The notes beneath the pieces were generated by a model. That model saw only the letters and a list, made by a program, of their open reading frames with translations. It made no database searches and had not been told where the DNA came from. Below, one piece after another: positions 31,269 to 41,185 of a stretch of 64,000 bases of DNA. Origin of the DNA: Serratia inhibens (GTDB taxonomy: Bacteria; Pseudomonadota; Gammaproteobacteria; Enterobacterales; Enterobacteriaceae). The stretch lies in NCBI RefSeq assembly GCF_003591175.1, contig NZ_QYYG01000001.1:1116001-1180000 (forward strand), in the 5' to 3' direction. The number at the start of each line of letters is the position of its first letter. Within the stretch, counting starts at the first letter, position 1. The position numbers and the translations under genes were made by a program.

Positions 31269-33919
31269 ACGCTCTCTCCTTGTGTATGGTCAAACTCCAG
31301 CCCTATGCCCTCTTCCTCACTCCAGCCAAGACGTAACGACCGCGGTTTCTGTTTTGCAGCCATGTGGGTCAGCAGTTGCTGACTCAGTACCGGCAGAATT
31401 TGTTGGTTAAGCAGGCTGTCGACGTTACGCGCACCGGTATCCGGCAACAGACAGGCAGTGGTCAGAGCATCGAAAAGACTTTCGTCGATATGCGTGGTCA
31501 GGCCGTAGTGACGGTGCAGGCGTTTGCTGACCTGTCCGAGTTTCATTTCAACAATGATACGCATCGCGGGCTCACTCAGCGGGCGGTAAATCACCGACTG
31601 GAAGCGCGCCAGCAGTGCAGGCTGGAAGTGGTCACGCAATATCGGGCGCAGCAGTTCGTGCAGGTCGCCTTCGGTGGCTTCTGGCTGTTGATCCAGCCGT
31701 TGCATGATGGGGTCGCTGCCGAGGTTGGAGGTCATCAGGATCACGGTGTTACGGAAATCAATTTCGCGCCCTTCGCCGTCACGCATAAAGCCCCGGTCAA
31801 ACACCTGATAGAACAGGTTCATCACGTCGCGGTGCGCTTTCTCCACCTCGTCGAGCAGCACCACGCTGTAGGGGCGTTTACGCACCGCTTCGGTCAGAAT
31901 GCCGCCCTGACCGTAACCGACGTAGCCCGGTGGGGAGCCCTTCAACTGGGAAACGGTATGCGGCTCCTGGTATTCGGACAGATTGATGGTGATAAGGGAT
32001 TTCTCACCGCCGTATAGCACATCGGCCAGCGTGAGTGCGGTTTCGGTTTTACCCGTGCCGCTCGGGCCGACCAGCAGGAACACGCCCTGCGGACCATTCT
32101 CCGAAGTAAGGCCTGTCTTTGCCGCACGCAATCGCTGAGCGATAGCGTTGAGGGCCACATCCTGGCCTACCACCCGCTTGCCGATTGCACTTTCCAGACT
32201 CAGCAACTCGGACTGTTCGTCCTTCATTAATGAGGAGAGCGGGACACCGGTCCAGTCGGCAATCACGTTGGCAATGGTACGGTTGTCGACATCGACAGAT
32301 AGCAGCGGGCTGTTCTGCTGCATGCCAGTCAGTTGCTGTTGCAGGTCGCGGGTCTCACTCTGACGGGAGATATCCTGGCGGGTTTCCAGCAGTTGCTTCG
32401 TCAGCGACAACTCCTGCCCGTACTGCATCTCGCGCTCGCCCAGTTCGGCAAACTGGCGGGTTTCTTCCTGCTCAATCGCCGCCAGACGTTCGCCTTGGCT
32501 GCTGTTCCCGACGGCGATATCTTCCAGTAGCGCCTGCTTCTCGATTTCCAGGGCCGTAATTTGTGCGCGCATGCGCGTTAACGGCTCCGGCACCGTATCG
32601 AGGCTCATGCGCACGCGAGCAGCGGCGGTATCCAGCAGGTCAACCGCCTTGTCCGGCAATTGACGGCCGGTCAGGTAGCGGCGAGAGAGAGTGACTGCGG
32701 CTTTAACTGCGCCATCGGTGATATGCACACCATGGTGTTCGGCATAACGGGCTTTCAGGCCTCTGAGCATCAGGCAGGCCGTGTCGTCGTCCGGCTCATC
32801 GACTTTGACCATCTGGAAGCGGCGCTCCAGCGCGGCATCGCGTTCAAAATACTGTTTGTACTCGCTCCAGGTGGTGGCGGCGATAGTGCGCAACTCCCCC
32901 CTTGCTAATGCAGGTTTCAGCAGGTTAGCCGCATCCGCGCCACCCGCCTGATTGCCGGCGCCGATAATGGTGTGGGCTTCGTCGATAAACAGCAGGACGG
33001 GCGTCGGCGACTGCTGTACGGCATCGATGATGTTTTTCAGTCGCTGCTCAAATTCACCTTTTACGCCTGCACCCGCCTGCAGCAGGCCCAGGTCGAGGGT
33101 GCGCAGGCTGACGGTTTTCAGTGATTCCGGAACATTTCCTTCAGCGATACGCAGCGCCAGGCCTTCCACCAGGGCGGTTTTACCGACGCCCGGTTCGCCG
33201 ACCAGGATCGGGTTGTTCTTGCGACGTCTTGAGAGAATATCCACCATCTGGCGGATTTCGGTATCGCGGCCAAATACCGGGTCGATTTTGCCCTCACGCG
33301 CTTTAGCAGTGACGTCGAGGGTGAATTTATCCAGTGCGTTCCGTAGCGCCGGATTGAGTTCGCCTTCACGAATTTCAGCCCCTACCGGACGGCCTACAAA
33401 CTCCACTTCGCCACCGTGACGCTGCGCCAGTTCGGCGTCGTGCTGCATTTCCGGACGTTCATCCGACTGCGCATCCAGCAACGGGCGCAGGCGTTCCAAC
33501 TGGCTCTGCCCCAAGGTCAGTAATGGCCACAGACCGTCGCAGCGCGCCAGTTTCGGCTTATCAACCAGCGCCATCAACAGATGGATGCTCCGGATATGTT
33601 CTTCGCCGGCCAGTGACGCCCGCATCCAGGCGTCCTGCATCAGGGTCTGGATGTTGTCAGATAACTGGGGCCGGTGGCGTACAGAGCGCGGTTGTTTATC
33701 CAACCAGCAGAGTAGATCCTGCCACAGGGCATCCATATCCCACTCATAACGGCGCGCCAGTACCGTGAGGTCACCTTCGCCCTGCTCCAGCAATTTCAGC
33801 AGCCAGTGTTCGGGTAAAATTTCGGCATGGGCGCGGGTCTGACACAGGTTTGCTGCACCTTCTAACGCACGGGCACAGTAAGGATTAAGGCGACGTAACA
33901 AGGCGGCTGAATTTTCCAT
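31265..33919 (-). CDS. clpV: T6SS ATPase ClpV/TssH
   Basis: An 884-residue Hsp100/Clp ATPase of the ClpV type. It has an N-terminal double Clp-N repeat (about 10-150), a first AAA+ domain with Walker A GEPGVGKTALVEG and Walker B LLFIDEAHTIIG, and a middle coiled-coil segment (about 410-540). A second AAA+ domain carries GPSGTGKTETALTLAD and VLLDEVEKAH. ClpV pulls apart the contracted TssBC sheath to recycle it. It is followed by vgrG copy 2 with an ATGA overlap. The 135 bases between it and the hcp terminator hold its leader and perhaps a promoter. Confidence 0.97.
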   Translation of the reverse strand: MENSAALLRRLNPYCARALEGAANLCQTRAHAEILPEHWLLKLLEQGEGDLTVLARRYEWDMDALWQDLLCWLDKQPRSVRHRPQLSDNIQTLMQDAWMRASLAGEEHIRSIHLLMALVDKPKLARCDGLWPLLTLGQSQLERLRPLLDAQSDERPEMQHDAELAQRHGGEVEFVGRPVGAEIREGELNPALRNALDKFTLDVTAKAREGKIDPVFGRDTEIRQMVDILSRRRKNNPILVGEPGVGKTALVEGLALRIAEGNVPESLKTVSLRTLDLGLLQAGAGVKGEFEQRLKNIIDAVQQSPTPVLLFIDEAHTIIGAGNQAGGADAANLLKPALARGELRTIAATTWSEYKQYFERDAALERRFQMVKVDEPDDDTACLMLRGLKARYAEHHGVHITDGAVKAAVTLSRRYLTGRQLPDKAVDLLDTAAARVRMSLDTVPEPLTRMRAQITALEIEKQALLEDIAVGNSSQGERLAAIEQEETRQFAELGEREMQYGQELSLTKQLLETRQDISRQSETRDLQQQLTGMQQNSPLLSVDVDNRTIANVIADWTGVPLSSLMKDEQSELLSLESAIGKRVVGQDVALNAIAQRLRAAKTGLTSENGPQGVFLLVGPSGTGKTETALTLADVLYGGEKSLITINLSEYQEPHTVSQLKGSPPGYVGYGQGGILTEAVRKRPYSVVLLDEVEKAHRDVMNLFYQVFDRGFMRDGEGREIDFRNTVILMTSNLGSDPIMQRLDQQPEATEGDLHELLRPILRDHFQPALLARFQSVIYRPLSEPAMRIIVEMKLGQVSKRLHRHYGLTTHIDESLFDALTTACLLPDTGARNVDSLLNQQILPVLSQQLLTHMAAKQKPRSLRLGWSEEEGIGLEFDHTQGESV

Positions 33920-34054
33920 AATTCTCTCTCTTTATCGGTTCCCAGGCACGCTACCGCCCATCGCTATTTCCTGTAAAAGGAACCTAAAGCGCATAAGGTC
34001 AGGCGGGCAGATTGTGTTTTTCTTTGCTGAATGCCCGCACGGCAGACACTCAGC

Positions 34055-34084
34055 AAAAAACTGCGGACAGGAAAACCTGCCCGC
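34055..34084 (-). terminator. Intrinsic terminator after hcp
   Basis: On the minus strand, stem GCGGGCAGG / CCTGTCCGC (one G-T pair) with a TTTT loop is followed by AGTTTTTT, eight bases past the hcp stop. It likely lets hcp be made in excess over clpV and downstream genes. Confidence 0.8.
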
Positions 34085-34091
34085 ATCAGGC

Positions 34092-34583
34092 TTATGCGGT
34101 GGCGCGTTCGTTCCAGGAATCGGAATGAATGATGTTGCCGTCTTTGTAGGTCCAGGTGATTTTTTCGTAACGCAGCTCAAGCTGTTCGAGGTGATTGTGT
34201 TTTTCGTAAGCCGGGTCTTTCACGTCATGCATGACCGGATTCACCTTCACCACCTTCACGTTTTCCAGCTTGGTGTTGAAGTACTCCACTTCCTGACCGG
34301 CGTCGTTGATTTTGTACCACTTGAATTCCGCAGACTTGAGGGTCTGACCGGTGGTCACTGCCTTGTACAGATACGGGCTGGACGAGTCGATTTCCTTGGT
34401 GAACAGGAACGGGGTATGGATACGGGTGCCGGTCAGCTTGCCGGTGTTGTTATCGGTCGGGATATACAGGTTGTGTTGCTGCGCCACCACTTCAATGCTG
34501 CCTTCGCGGTCTTTAACATCTACAGACCCTTTAATGTCCGCGCCGCCGTCGTCTTTCAGCCAAAGATAAACAGGAATTGCCAT
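34092..34583 (-). CDS. hcp: T6SS tube protein Hcp/TssD
   Basis: A 163-residue Hcp of the usual size. It begins MAIPVYLWLKDDGGADIKGS and has the conserved EVVAQQHNLYIPTDNNTGKL loop, RIHTPFLFTKEIDSSSPYLY and the C-terminal YEKITWTYKDGNIIHSDSW strand. Hexameric Hcp rings stack into the inner tube expelled by the sheath. It lies three bases after the OmpA-domain gene and ends at a strong terminator, a common way to boost Hcp levels. Confidence 0.97.
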   Translation of the reverse strand: MAIPVYLWLKDDGGADIKGSVDVKDREGSIEVVAQQHNLYIPTDNNTGKLTGTRIHTPFLFTKEIDSSSPYLYKAVTTGQTLKSAEFKWYKINDAGQEVEYFNTKLENVKVVKVNPVMHDVKDPAYEKHNHLEQLELRYEKITWTYKDGNIIHSDSWNERATA

Positions 34584-34586
34584 GGT

Positions 34587-36302
34587 TTACTTCTCCATTT
34601 CGTTTTTTGATACGTCACCATCCAGTGATGACGTCGGGGTGTTGCCCGGTATCCGGCAGGCATCTGCCTGCGGTACCAGACTGATTTCGACACGCCGGTT
34701 GAGCGCACGCCCCTTCGGGGTGTCGTTGGTTGCGACAGGACGGCTTTCGCCATAGCCCTGCACCGCAAAACAGCTTTCCGGCACATCGCCGGTATCACGC
34801 ATCCAGTCGCGGACTGCAGCGGCACGTTTCCGGGAGAGCACCTGATTGAGTGCTGGATTGCCGGTGTTATCCGTGTGGCCTGCCACAACAATCAGCCAGC
34901 CCGGCTTGGCTTTGATGCCCAGCAGGGAGTTAATGAGCATTTTGGTCGAGCCGGCCTTCAGCACGGATTTGCCGGAGTCGAACAGCGACATGCTGTCGAG
35001 GCGGACAATTTTCGGTACCGGTTTGGGTTTCGGCTGCGGTTTAGGCGGAGGTGGCGGAGGCACATAGGAACGGATCGCATCCAGCACCGGCATACGCAGA
35101 CGCTCGCCCTGATACAGGCCGAGGCTCATCCGGGCCGGTACGCCATTACGCGCCTGGTCATCCAGCTGCGCGGCATCCTCTCGCAGGACCGCGACGGCAT
35201 CGGTTTTCGGACCGTAATCATCCATCGGGATACGGTCATACCGGGCGATATCGAAGCTCACACGGTGCAGTAGCTGGCGATTGTTCCAGCCACTGCTGAG
35301 CAGCGCCGCAATGGCCGCCAGAGTAAAGATCCCGAGTGCACAGCGCCAGGCACGCCCCCGCGAGGTTAATCCCCGCCCTTCCGGCAGCAGCGGCAGGACG
35401 AAATCCGGGAATGGTGATATCACCGTACTGTCCGTCCCCACCGGCTGCCACCCAGTCACCTGTTGCATGGCGGTGTGACGGGACAACCACGCCGTCCAGG
35501 CCGATGACGCCAGGCTCCCGGCAAGGATAGGCCCCATTCCCCACAGCACCGCTGTGGGTGCAATGGTCGGGACATCGGGGTTCTCATCCAGAAAGACGGC
35601 TTTGACGTGCCGATGGAACCAGCTCATCAGGCTGTTCATCAGCACCTGTTGCTGCATCGCTGGCGTTCCGCCGGTGGTAACCCATGCGGCGATAGAGCTC
35701 GGTGCTGAAGACTCACGCCAGACCCTCACCCCCTCTCCCGGCATAGCGGCCTGCCAGAGCAGGTCATTCGTCATCGCGCTACCGACCTGACCATTAAGAA
35801 CCAGCGGCACGGAATGCCCGGTGTCCTTACGCAACTGGCTGATTTGCCAGCGCAGAGTCAGCAGACGGCTGGTCAGCGCTTCGCAGTCAGCGTGCTTCTG
35901 CGGGCAGACACTGACCATCACCGACAGTTGACGCCCCCAGTCAGGGCGCTGCCGCAGCACCTGTCGGGCCACCTGCTCCAGATCCTGATGATCCTCCACG
36001 CGGATCCAGCATCCCTGTGTGACCGTAAGCACCGGTGACTGCTGTGGCCAGGCCAGCGGCAGATCGCCACAGACCAGCACCACAGGCTGACGGTAAGTGG
36101 CTTCCGGGAGGTCATCCAGGCGCAGGGTGACGTCATGCTGAACACGACGGCTGGCGACGTACCAGCACGCCAGGATAAGCCCCAGAACGGTAAGCAGAAC
36201 AAGCACAGAACCCCGTCGGGTGACCTGCAGGAAACCCAGGCAGACCACTGCACTCAGCAGGACGGCCCACAGCGCAAGCCCGCGCTGTTGTGCAGGACTC
36301 AT
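34587..36302 (-). CDS. T6SS-associated OmpA-domain (TagL-like) membrane protein
   Basis: Starting at the ATG that overlaps the tssL stop (ATGA at 36299-36302), this is a 571-residue protein. It has two N-terminal transmembrane helices (about 8-45), a large middle domain, another helix (about 330-350), a Pro-rich linker (PPPPPPKPQPKPKP) and a C-terminal OmpA-like peptidoglycan-binding domain. That domain shows VAGHTDNTGNPALNQVLSRK and NRRVEISLV. Such proteins anchor the TssJLM complex to the cell wall when TssL itself lacks the domain, as here. A longer upstream reading frame (to 36422) runs inside tssL and is rejected as start. Confidence 0.88.
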   Translation of the reverse strand: MSPAQQRGLALWAVLLSAVVCLGFLQVTRRGSVLVLLTVLGLILACWYVASRRVQHDVTLRLDDLPEATYRQPVVLVCGDLPLAWPQQSPVLTVTQGCWIRVEDHQDLEQVARQVLRQRPDWGRQLSVMVSVCPQKHADCEALTSRLLTLRWQISQLRKDTGHSVPLVLNGQVGSAMTNDLLWQAAMPGEGVRVWRESSAPSSIAAWVTTGGTPAMQQQVLMNSLMSWFHRHVKAVFLDENPDVPTIAPTAVLWGMGPILAGSLASSAWTAWLSRHTAMQQVTGWQPVGTDSTVISPFPDFVLPLLPEGRGLTSRGRAWRCALGIFTLAAIAALLSSGWNNRQLLHRVSFDIARYDRIPMDDYGPKTDAVAVLREDAAQLDDQARNGVPARMSLGLYQGERLRMPVLDAIRSYVPPPPPPKPQPKPKPVPKIVRLDSMSLFDSGKSVLKAGSTKMLINSLLGIKAKPGWLIVVAGHTDNTGNPALNQVLSRKRAAAVRDWMRDTGDVPESCFAVQGYGESRPVATNDTPKGRALNRRVEISLVPQADACRIPGNTPTSSLDGDVSKNEMEK

Positions 36303-36988
36303 TTCACGGCTCCCGGCAGCAGGGTCAGCAGTGTCTGATCCAGCCAGTGGCTCAGCCCCCACCACAGGGCGGCGACCACAATCACGCTCAGGCCAATACG
36401 CACGGGCCATGACGCCAGCCATCCACCCATTCCCCGCCCGGCACGGCTTTCCGCCAGTACAGGATGGGTTTGTGGATAGCTGAACGGCGTGACATGTTCA
36501 CTGAGTGCGCTGACGAGTTTCTGGCGCTCCGGGTCGTTCAGTGAGCGGAAACTGCCGAGGAATCCCAGCATCATGACCCGCTGAAAGCAGGTCACGACAA
36601 CCTGGTCAGGAGCCGGTTCACGCAGCACATCGCGCATCCGATCGCACAGAGTGTCACCGGCATCCATGGTGCCGAGGAAATGCCCCTGCAGCGGAATGTC
36701 ATACCACTGCACGCAGGCATCATCTTCCACGCCGCGACCTTTGACCGCCTCGTCGAGCAGCGCACACTGTGCCGTGAGAATATGCTGACAGCTGGCCTCA
36801 TCGAGTTCGCTCGCTTTCAGCTCACGCTGCACACGCTCAACATCAGCAATGCAGTGCTCCCACAGCTTGCGTCCTTCTCCATCCTGGAATTTCGGGCCGT
36901 GGCGCAGGCTGATGACCTGCAGCCAGGTGTCTTGCAGCAGGGCATCGATATCAATGGACGCGGCTGTCCCGCGTTGACGTTCACTCAT
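36299..36988 (-). CDS. tssL: T6SS inner-membrane subunit TssL (DotU/IcmH)
   Basis: A 229-residue DotU-family protein. A cytoplasmic helical hook domain (IDIDALLQDTWLQVISLRHG, then CALLDEAVKGRG) and a single C-terminal transmembrane helix at about 203-220 (IGLSVIVVAALWWGLSHWL) are seen. It lacks a peptidoglycan-binding extension; that part is on the next gene. TssL joins TssM and the baseplate protein TssK. Overlaps tssK by four bases and the OmpA-domain gene by four. Confidence 0.93.
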   Translation of the reverse strand: MSERQRGTAASIDIDALLQDTWLQVISLRHGPKFQDGEGRKLWEHCIADVERVQRELKASELDEASCQHILTAQCALLDEAVKGRGVEDDACVQWYDIPLQGHFLGTMDAGDTLCDRMRDVLREPAPDQVVVTCFQRVMMLGFLGSFRSLNDPERQKLVSALSEHVTPFSYPQTHPVLAESRAGRGMGGWLASWPVRIGLSVIVVAALWWGLSHWLDQTLLTLLPGAVK

Positions 36989-38325
36989 GTTCTCAGCACC
37001 GCAAAGAGTTCAAGCTCCGGCTCACCAAGCATACCCGGGACATAAAACATGCAGTTGCCGCTGTCGAGCATGTCAGTTGCCAGGGGATGGGAGACATCGA
37101 GGCTGAAATATTGATTCTCCAGACGCAGCGGAATGGCCGCCGGCACATGGCGCAGCGGTGTCAGCGGAACCCCGACGCGTGAGGAGTTCACGATCCCCCT
37201 GACATGATCCGGGCTTCCCACTTTGCACTGACGCGGGAACTGCTCCTGCAACTGCGCCACCGGCATCGGGGAACGCACCGACAGGTAGTAGTCGGCACCT
37301 TCACGCAAACGGGGATCGTGCAGACGTGCCTGCCAGAAGTGCAGCCGCTTATCGTGCTCAAGCTCAATCGACACCACCCGCGACGGCAGGCTCGCTTCCA
37401 GCAAGTCGCTCAGTAAATCAAACAGCGGTGGGAAAACGGCATTCAGTTGCTCGTGCTGATAGGCCGGTATCGCACTCACCTGATGTTCCAGGGAGAAGGT
37501 CAACAGACTGCCGGCCAGACGGGACAGTTCGGTATGAAGGCGTTCTGGCGGGCTCCGCAGATTGCGCTGGAACTGACCCAGCACCGGCTCAGCACTGTTG
37601 AGGGCATTCAGCAGCCAGAAGAGAGACACGTCAGCCACCGCAAAATCCGCCATCCGTTCATTGCTTTCGCGGCGCATGGCCATCAAACGGATCAGGCGGG
37701 CTCGCAGTTGGGTCATCAGTTGTTCGAGCTGGGTCACCAACCAGCGGCTACTCTGCACGGTCAGCAACGGCGGGAGAAAGCTGTCATCAAGCCGCCAGAC
37801 GCCCTGTAAATCCTGCTGCAGCCGGGCCACCGGGCAGATCAGATAATCACTGTTGTTCTGATGGGCAAAGCGCAGCGTCAGTTCCGGCTGCATCACCGCA
37901 ATCTGGCGGGTGTCTTCACCAAACTGGTTACGCACGTCCCGCCAACGCTGACGGAAACGCACCGGACGATCGGCCACCTCATCAGGTTGCAGGCAGTTGC
38001 CGCCATTCGCCCGCAGCAGGGGCAGCGCCAGTAGCACCACCACATCATGCGATTCGCTGTCCAGTGACAGAACCGGGGGCAACGCATCGGCATTATCCGT
38101 ATCGATGAGTGTCCCGTCCGGGAAACGGACATGCAGCTTACGGGCCTGCAGACGACCGAGCTTCAGTACGTCCGGTTCAAAGGCAGACTCAATCATCCCC
38201 CAGGGATGATTGAGTCCCATTCGGGCAATGCATTCCGCAGACCAGGTCGCATATGCGACCTGCTGCTGGAAGTGCTGGGGAGAGATCATGATGCCCCTGC
38301 CCCATAACGGTTGTTCCGTTTTCAT
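36985..38325 (-). CDS. tssK: T6SS baseplate subunit TssK
   Basis: A 446-residue TssK of standard length. The N-terminal signature WGRGIMISPQHFQQQVAYAT is clear, followed by the shell-like domain and the C-terminal receptor-type domain (LPSRVVSIELEHDKRLHFWQ, then VRSPMPVAQLQEQFPRQCKV). TssK trimers link the TssFGE wedge to TssL and TssM. Four-base overlap with tssL and a 12-base gap from tssC. Confidence 0.95.
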   Translation of the reverse strand: MKTEQPLWGRGIMISPQHFQQQVAYATWSAECIARMGLNHPWGMIESAFEPDVLKLGRLQARKLHVRFPDGTLIDTDNADALPPVLSLDSESHDVVVLLALPLLRANGGNCLQPDEVADRPVRFRQRWRDVRNQFGEDTRQIAVMQPELTLRFAHQNNSDYLICPVARLQQDLQGVWRLDDSFLPPLLTVQSSRWLVTQLEQLMTQLRARLIRLMAMRRESNERMADFAVADVSLFWLLNALNSAEPVLGQFQRNLRSPPERLHTELSRLAGSLLTFSLEHQVSAIPAYQHEQLNAVFPPLFDLLSDLLEASLPSRVVSIELEHDKRLHFWQARLHDPRLREGADYYLSVRSPMPVAQLQEQFPRQCKVGSPDHVRGIVNSSRVGVPLTPLRHVPAAIPLRLENQYFSLDVSHPLATDMLDSGNCMFYVPGMLGEPELELFAVLRT

Positions 38326-38337
38326 CGGCTTCCTGCC

Positions 38338-39885
38338 TTATGCTTTCGCTTTCGGCATCTGGGAAACCAGCGACAGATTCACGTCCATCCCTTCCACCTG
38401 GAAGTGCGGCACGGCATACAGCTTCACGCGGAAGAAGCCCGGGTTATCTTCGATATCTTCCACCGTCACTTTCGCATCACGCAGCGGGTGGGACGCCTGC
38501 AGGTCGTCGCCCGGATCGGTCATTTCCGTCACCAGGCTGCGCACCCAGGTATTGAGTTCCAGCTCCAGCAGACGGCGGTCCTTGGTGGTGCCGATGTTTT
38601 CACGCTGAATAAGCTTCAGGTAATGCGCAATGCGCGACAGCAGGAAGATGTACGGCAGACGCGCGTTGATGCGGCTGTTGGCGGTGGCATCGGCGGTGTC
38701 ATACAGTGCCGGTTTCTGGGTAGAGTTCGCCGAGAAGAAGCAGCTGTAGTCGCGATTTTTGTAGTAGGACAGCGGAATGAAGCCGAGGTTGGCGAATTCA
38801 AATTCGCGAGTTTCCGGGATCATCACCTCACTCGGGATCTTCACCTGATTGCCGGTGCCCAGATCGTACAAATGGATAGGCAGGTCCTGAACGGCACCAC
38901 CGGCCTGCGGGCCACGGATTTGTACGCACCAGCCGTTGTTGATAAAGCTGCGCACCATGTTGGCGGCAAACGCAAACGAGGCGTTGGTCCACAGATATTT
39001 GTCGTGATCCGGGCCTTTCACTTCTTCGACGTAGTTGAAGCTGCGCACCGGCACGGTGTCCGGACCGTACGGCAGGCGGCCCAGCACGCGCGGCATCACC
39101 AGACCGATATAGCGGGAGTCATCCGTCTCGCGGAAGGATTTCCATTTGATGTACTCGGCCCTGTCGAAGTAGTTGCCGATATCTTTAATCGCCGCCACGT
39201 CTTCCATATTGTCTTTGAGGAAGAACTTAGGTCCAGCAGAGCCGATAAACGGCATATGCGCAGCAGCGGAGACTTTGGAGATATTGCGCAGCAACGCCAC
39301 GTCCTGCGCAGACGCATCGAACTCGTAGGCAGAAATCAGCGCGGCAATCGGCTCACCACCCGGGGTGTCGTACTCAGCGATGTATGTATGCTGGTATAAC
39401 CCGCTCTGAATAATCTCCGGCGCGTCTTCAAAATCCTGGCGCAAGTCGTCTTTCGAGAGATCAAGCAGTTCGATTTTAACGTTCTGACGGAAATCGGTTT
39501 TATCCACCAGAGATTTGGCACCACGCCACAGCGATTCAACACGCTGAAATGCCTCATGATGCATTACCGCGTCCAACTGGCGGCTAATCTGATAATCCAG
39601 CGCCGCGATGTGGTGGTCAATCAGGGTTCTGTCCAGCTTTTCGACTTTTGAACCCGATTTAGTCAGGCATTCCAGAAAGACCTGCATCCCGGCCGTCAGG
39701 CGCTCATCGGCAGTCGCATCCGACATCGCCTGGCTATCCTGCCAGATATCCAGCGCACTCAACTCGGAGACCGGACTTAAGTTAATTTTTTCAAACAGGG
39801 AAGCATACACGCTGCTCGCTTCCGGACGCTCCAGCACCACGTTCTCACCGCCAGCGGTATTCTCATTTTTTACAGACATCGGCAT
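38338..39885 (-). CDS. tssC: T6SS contractile sheath large subunit TssC
   Basis: A 515-residue TssC/VipB. It shows LDYQISRQLDAVMHHEAFQR and VESLWRGAKSLVDKTDFRQN (the insertion-site region), FIGSAGPKFFL, and the C-terminal LARITHYLK-like segment here reading RIAHYLKLIQRENIG, all at the usual positions. With TssB it forms the helical sheath whose contraction drives the tube. Follows tssB by 34 bases. Confidence 0.97.
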   Translation of the reverse strand: MPMSVKNENTAGGENVVLERPEASSVYASLFEKINLSPVSELSALDIWQDSQAMSDATADERLTAGMQVFLECLTKSGSKVEKLDRTLIDHHIAALDYQISRQLDAVMHHEAFQRVESLWRGAKSLVDKTDFRQNVKIELLDLSKDDLRQDFEDAPEIIQSGLYQHTYIAEYDTPGGEPIAALISAYEFDASAQDVALLRNISKVSAAAHMPFIGSAGPKFFLKDNMEDVAAIKDIGNYFDRAEYIKWKSFRETDDSRYIGLVMPRVLGRLPYGPDTVPVRSFNYVEEVKGPDHDKYLWTNASFAFAANMVRSFINNGWCVQIRGPQAGGAVQDLPIHLYDLGTGNQVKIPSEVMIPETREFEFANLGFIPLSYYKNRDYSCFFSANSTQKPALYDTADATANSRINARLPYIFLLSRIAHYLKLIQRENIGTTKDRRLLELELNTWVRSLVTEMTDPGDDLQASHPLRDAKVTVEDIEDNPGFFRVKLYAVPHFQVEGMDVNLSLVSQMPKAKA

Positions 39886-39919
39886 TTTCTCTTCGTTAAT
39901 CCGTTAAACATCGCGACCG

Positions 39920-40417
39920 TTATGCTTGCTTCGGTGCCAGAGCAGACAGCTCACTGCGCAGTTCAGCGCTGAGCGCCGGGTCGAGCAGGATTTTTTCCAG
40001 CTCTTTGCGGAAAGCCTGGTTATCCAACAGGTTGGCCTTGAGGTCGCGGAGGAGATTGCGCATGGCAAGCATGGCTTTAAGCTGGGGGATCTGGCGGGCC
40101 ACCTGCTCCGGCGTGAAATCGTTCATCTCACGGAAAGTCAGGCTGACGTTCTCTTCGCTGCCGTCACCAGCCAGGGTGTTTTCAACGGAAAGATTTACGG
40201 AGGGAGAGAATTCGGCCAACACGCTGTCAAAATTGTTTTTATTAACGTTGACCTTTTCACGCTCAGATACCGGGCTTTGTTCCGTGCCATTGCTGTAATC
40301 CCCCACCACCATCAGCTTGAGGGGCAATTCGGTTTTCTTCTGAGCACCGCCGGTGTGCAGGTCGAGTTTTATATTGACGCGAGCTTTGGGGATCTCGGAC
40401 TGGTAGGAGTTAGACAT
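39920..40417 (-). CDS. tssB: T6SS contractile sheath small subunit TssB
   Basis: A 165-residue TssB/VipA. It shows IPKARVNIKLDLHTGGAQKK and LPLKLMVVGDYSNG near the N-terminus, VNKNNFDSVLAEFSPSVNLS in the middle and a helical C-terminus (LLRDLKANLLDNQAFRKELE) typical of the family. It is the first gene of the T6SS operon, and the 800 bases before it must contain the main promoter. Confidence 0.96.
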   Translation of the reverse strand: MSNSYQSEIPKARVNIKLDLHTGGAQKKTELPLKLMVVGDYSNGTEQSPVSEREKVNVNKNNFDSVLAEFSPSVNLSVENTLAGDGSEENVSLTFREMNDFTPEQVARQIPQLKAMLAMRNLLRDLKANLLDNQAFRKELEKILLDPALSAELRSELSALAPKQA

Positions 40418-41185
40418 AGCTATCCCTGTTCTATGGAAGAATAGAAAAGGTCAATGCCACTGAGAAATTAATAAGAAAGACTTAACCTGCCAGAACAAAA
40501 CCCCGGCTTACGTCATCCAACGCAAATCAAAATCCGGGGTAAAAAGCGGGTACATTCCATTCACCAGCTAGCATGACACAGTATTTAGGCCTCTATCTGA
40601 AAAGTGAAAATTTCAGAATATTACCTATTGATTGAAGTGTAAAAACATTAACCAAGTGATGGAAAATCAACATTTGTAACAAAATATTACTTTCTTGTCA
40701 TTTAACAAAAATAGATCATCAACATGATTTACAAGAACTTTCCTACAAAAACCCTTTCAGGCCGCACAGCGCAAGGCTGAATGATAAATGATCAAATTAG
40801 CTTAAGTTTAAAAATCGAACAGATTTAAGCCAGTAGTGAGAAATTTCCGATTTTGGATTTTTTTCGAAAAATGAGACATTGGCGTTCCCACCTTGTCCTT
40901 TCATTGAAGGGAAAACAAAAAAACATTCCCATCATTTATGATTCTTCAAAACCCCATTAAATAAGGCTTATCGTTTCGTACCTAAATAAGCTTGGTTCTA
41001 TGGTGGAGAGGGCGAGTCTGAGGTGTTTGAGAGCGGCATTGTCAGTGTGTTGAAAGATATGCTCCGGGATTGTAAAAACCAATTAGTCGTGCAAATCAGG
41101 TAGAGGAGTTCACAAAAAGATTGTTCGGTCGCGGGAGTAACGGAAGGAAGATAGGACGCTGTGGGCATTTCAGTATACCAGATAC
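40418..41185. other. A+T-rich intergenic region upstream of the T6SS operon
   Basis: About 770 bases without a credible gene. The part from 40560 to 40990 is clearly richer in A+T than the flanks, a composition often bound by H-NS at T6SS and other acquired loci. It should hold the tssB promoter, but I cannot single out a convincing -35/-10 or sigma-54 site. An inverted pair CCCCGG (40502) / CCGGGG (40535) with a wide loop may affect the leader. A short coding-like plus-strand stretch (40990-41103) is discussed in the findings. Confidence 0.6.

Noticed and set aside
40878-40900. Possible sigma-54 promoter (TGGCGTTCCCACCTTG) before the T6SS operon
   Set aside because: The spacing between the GG and GC elements does not fit the -24/-12 pattern, and it points the wrong way for tssB.
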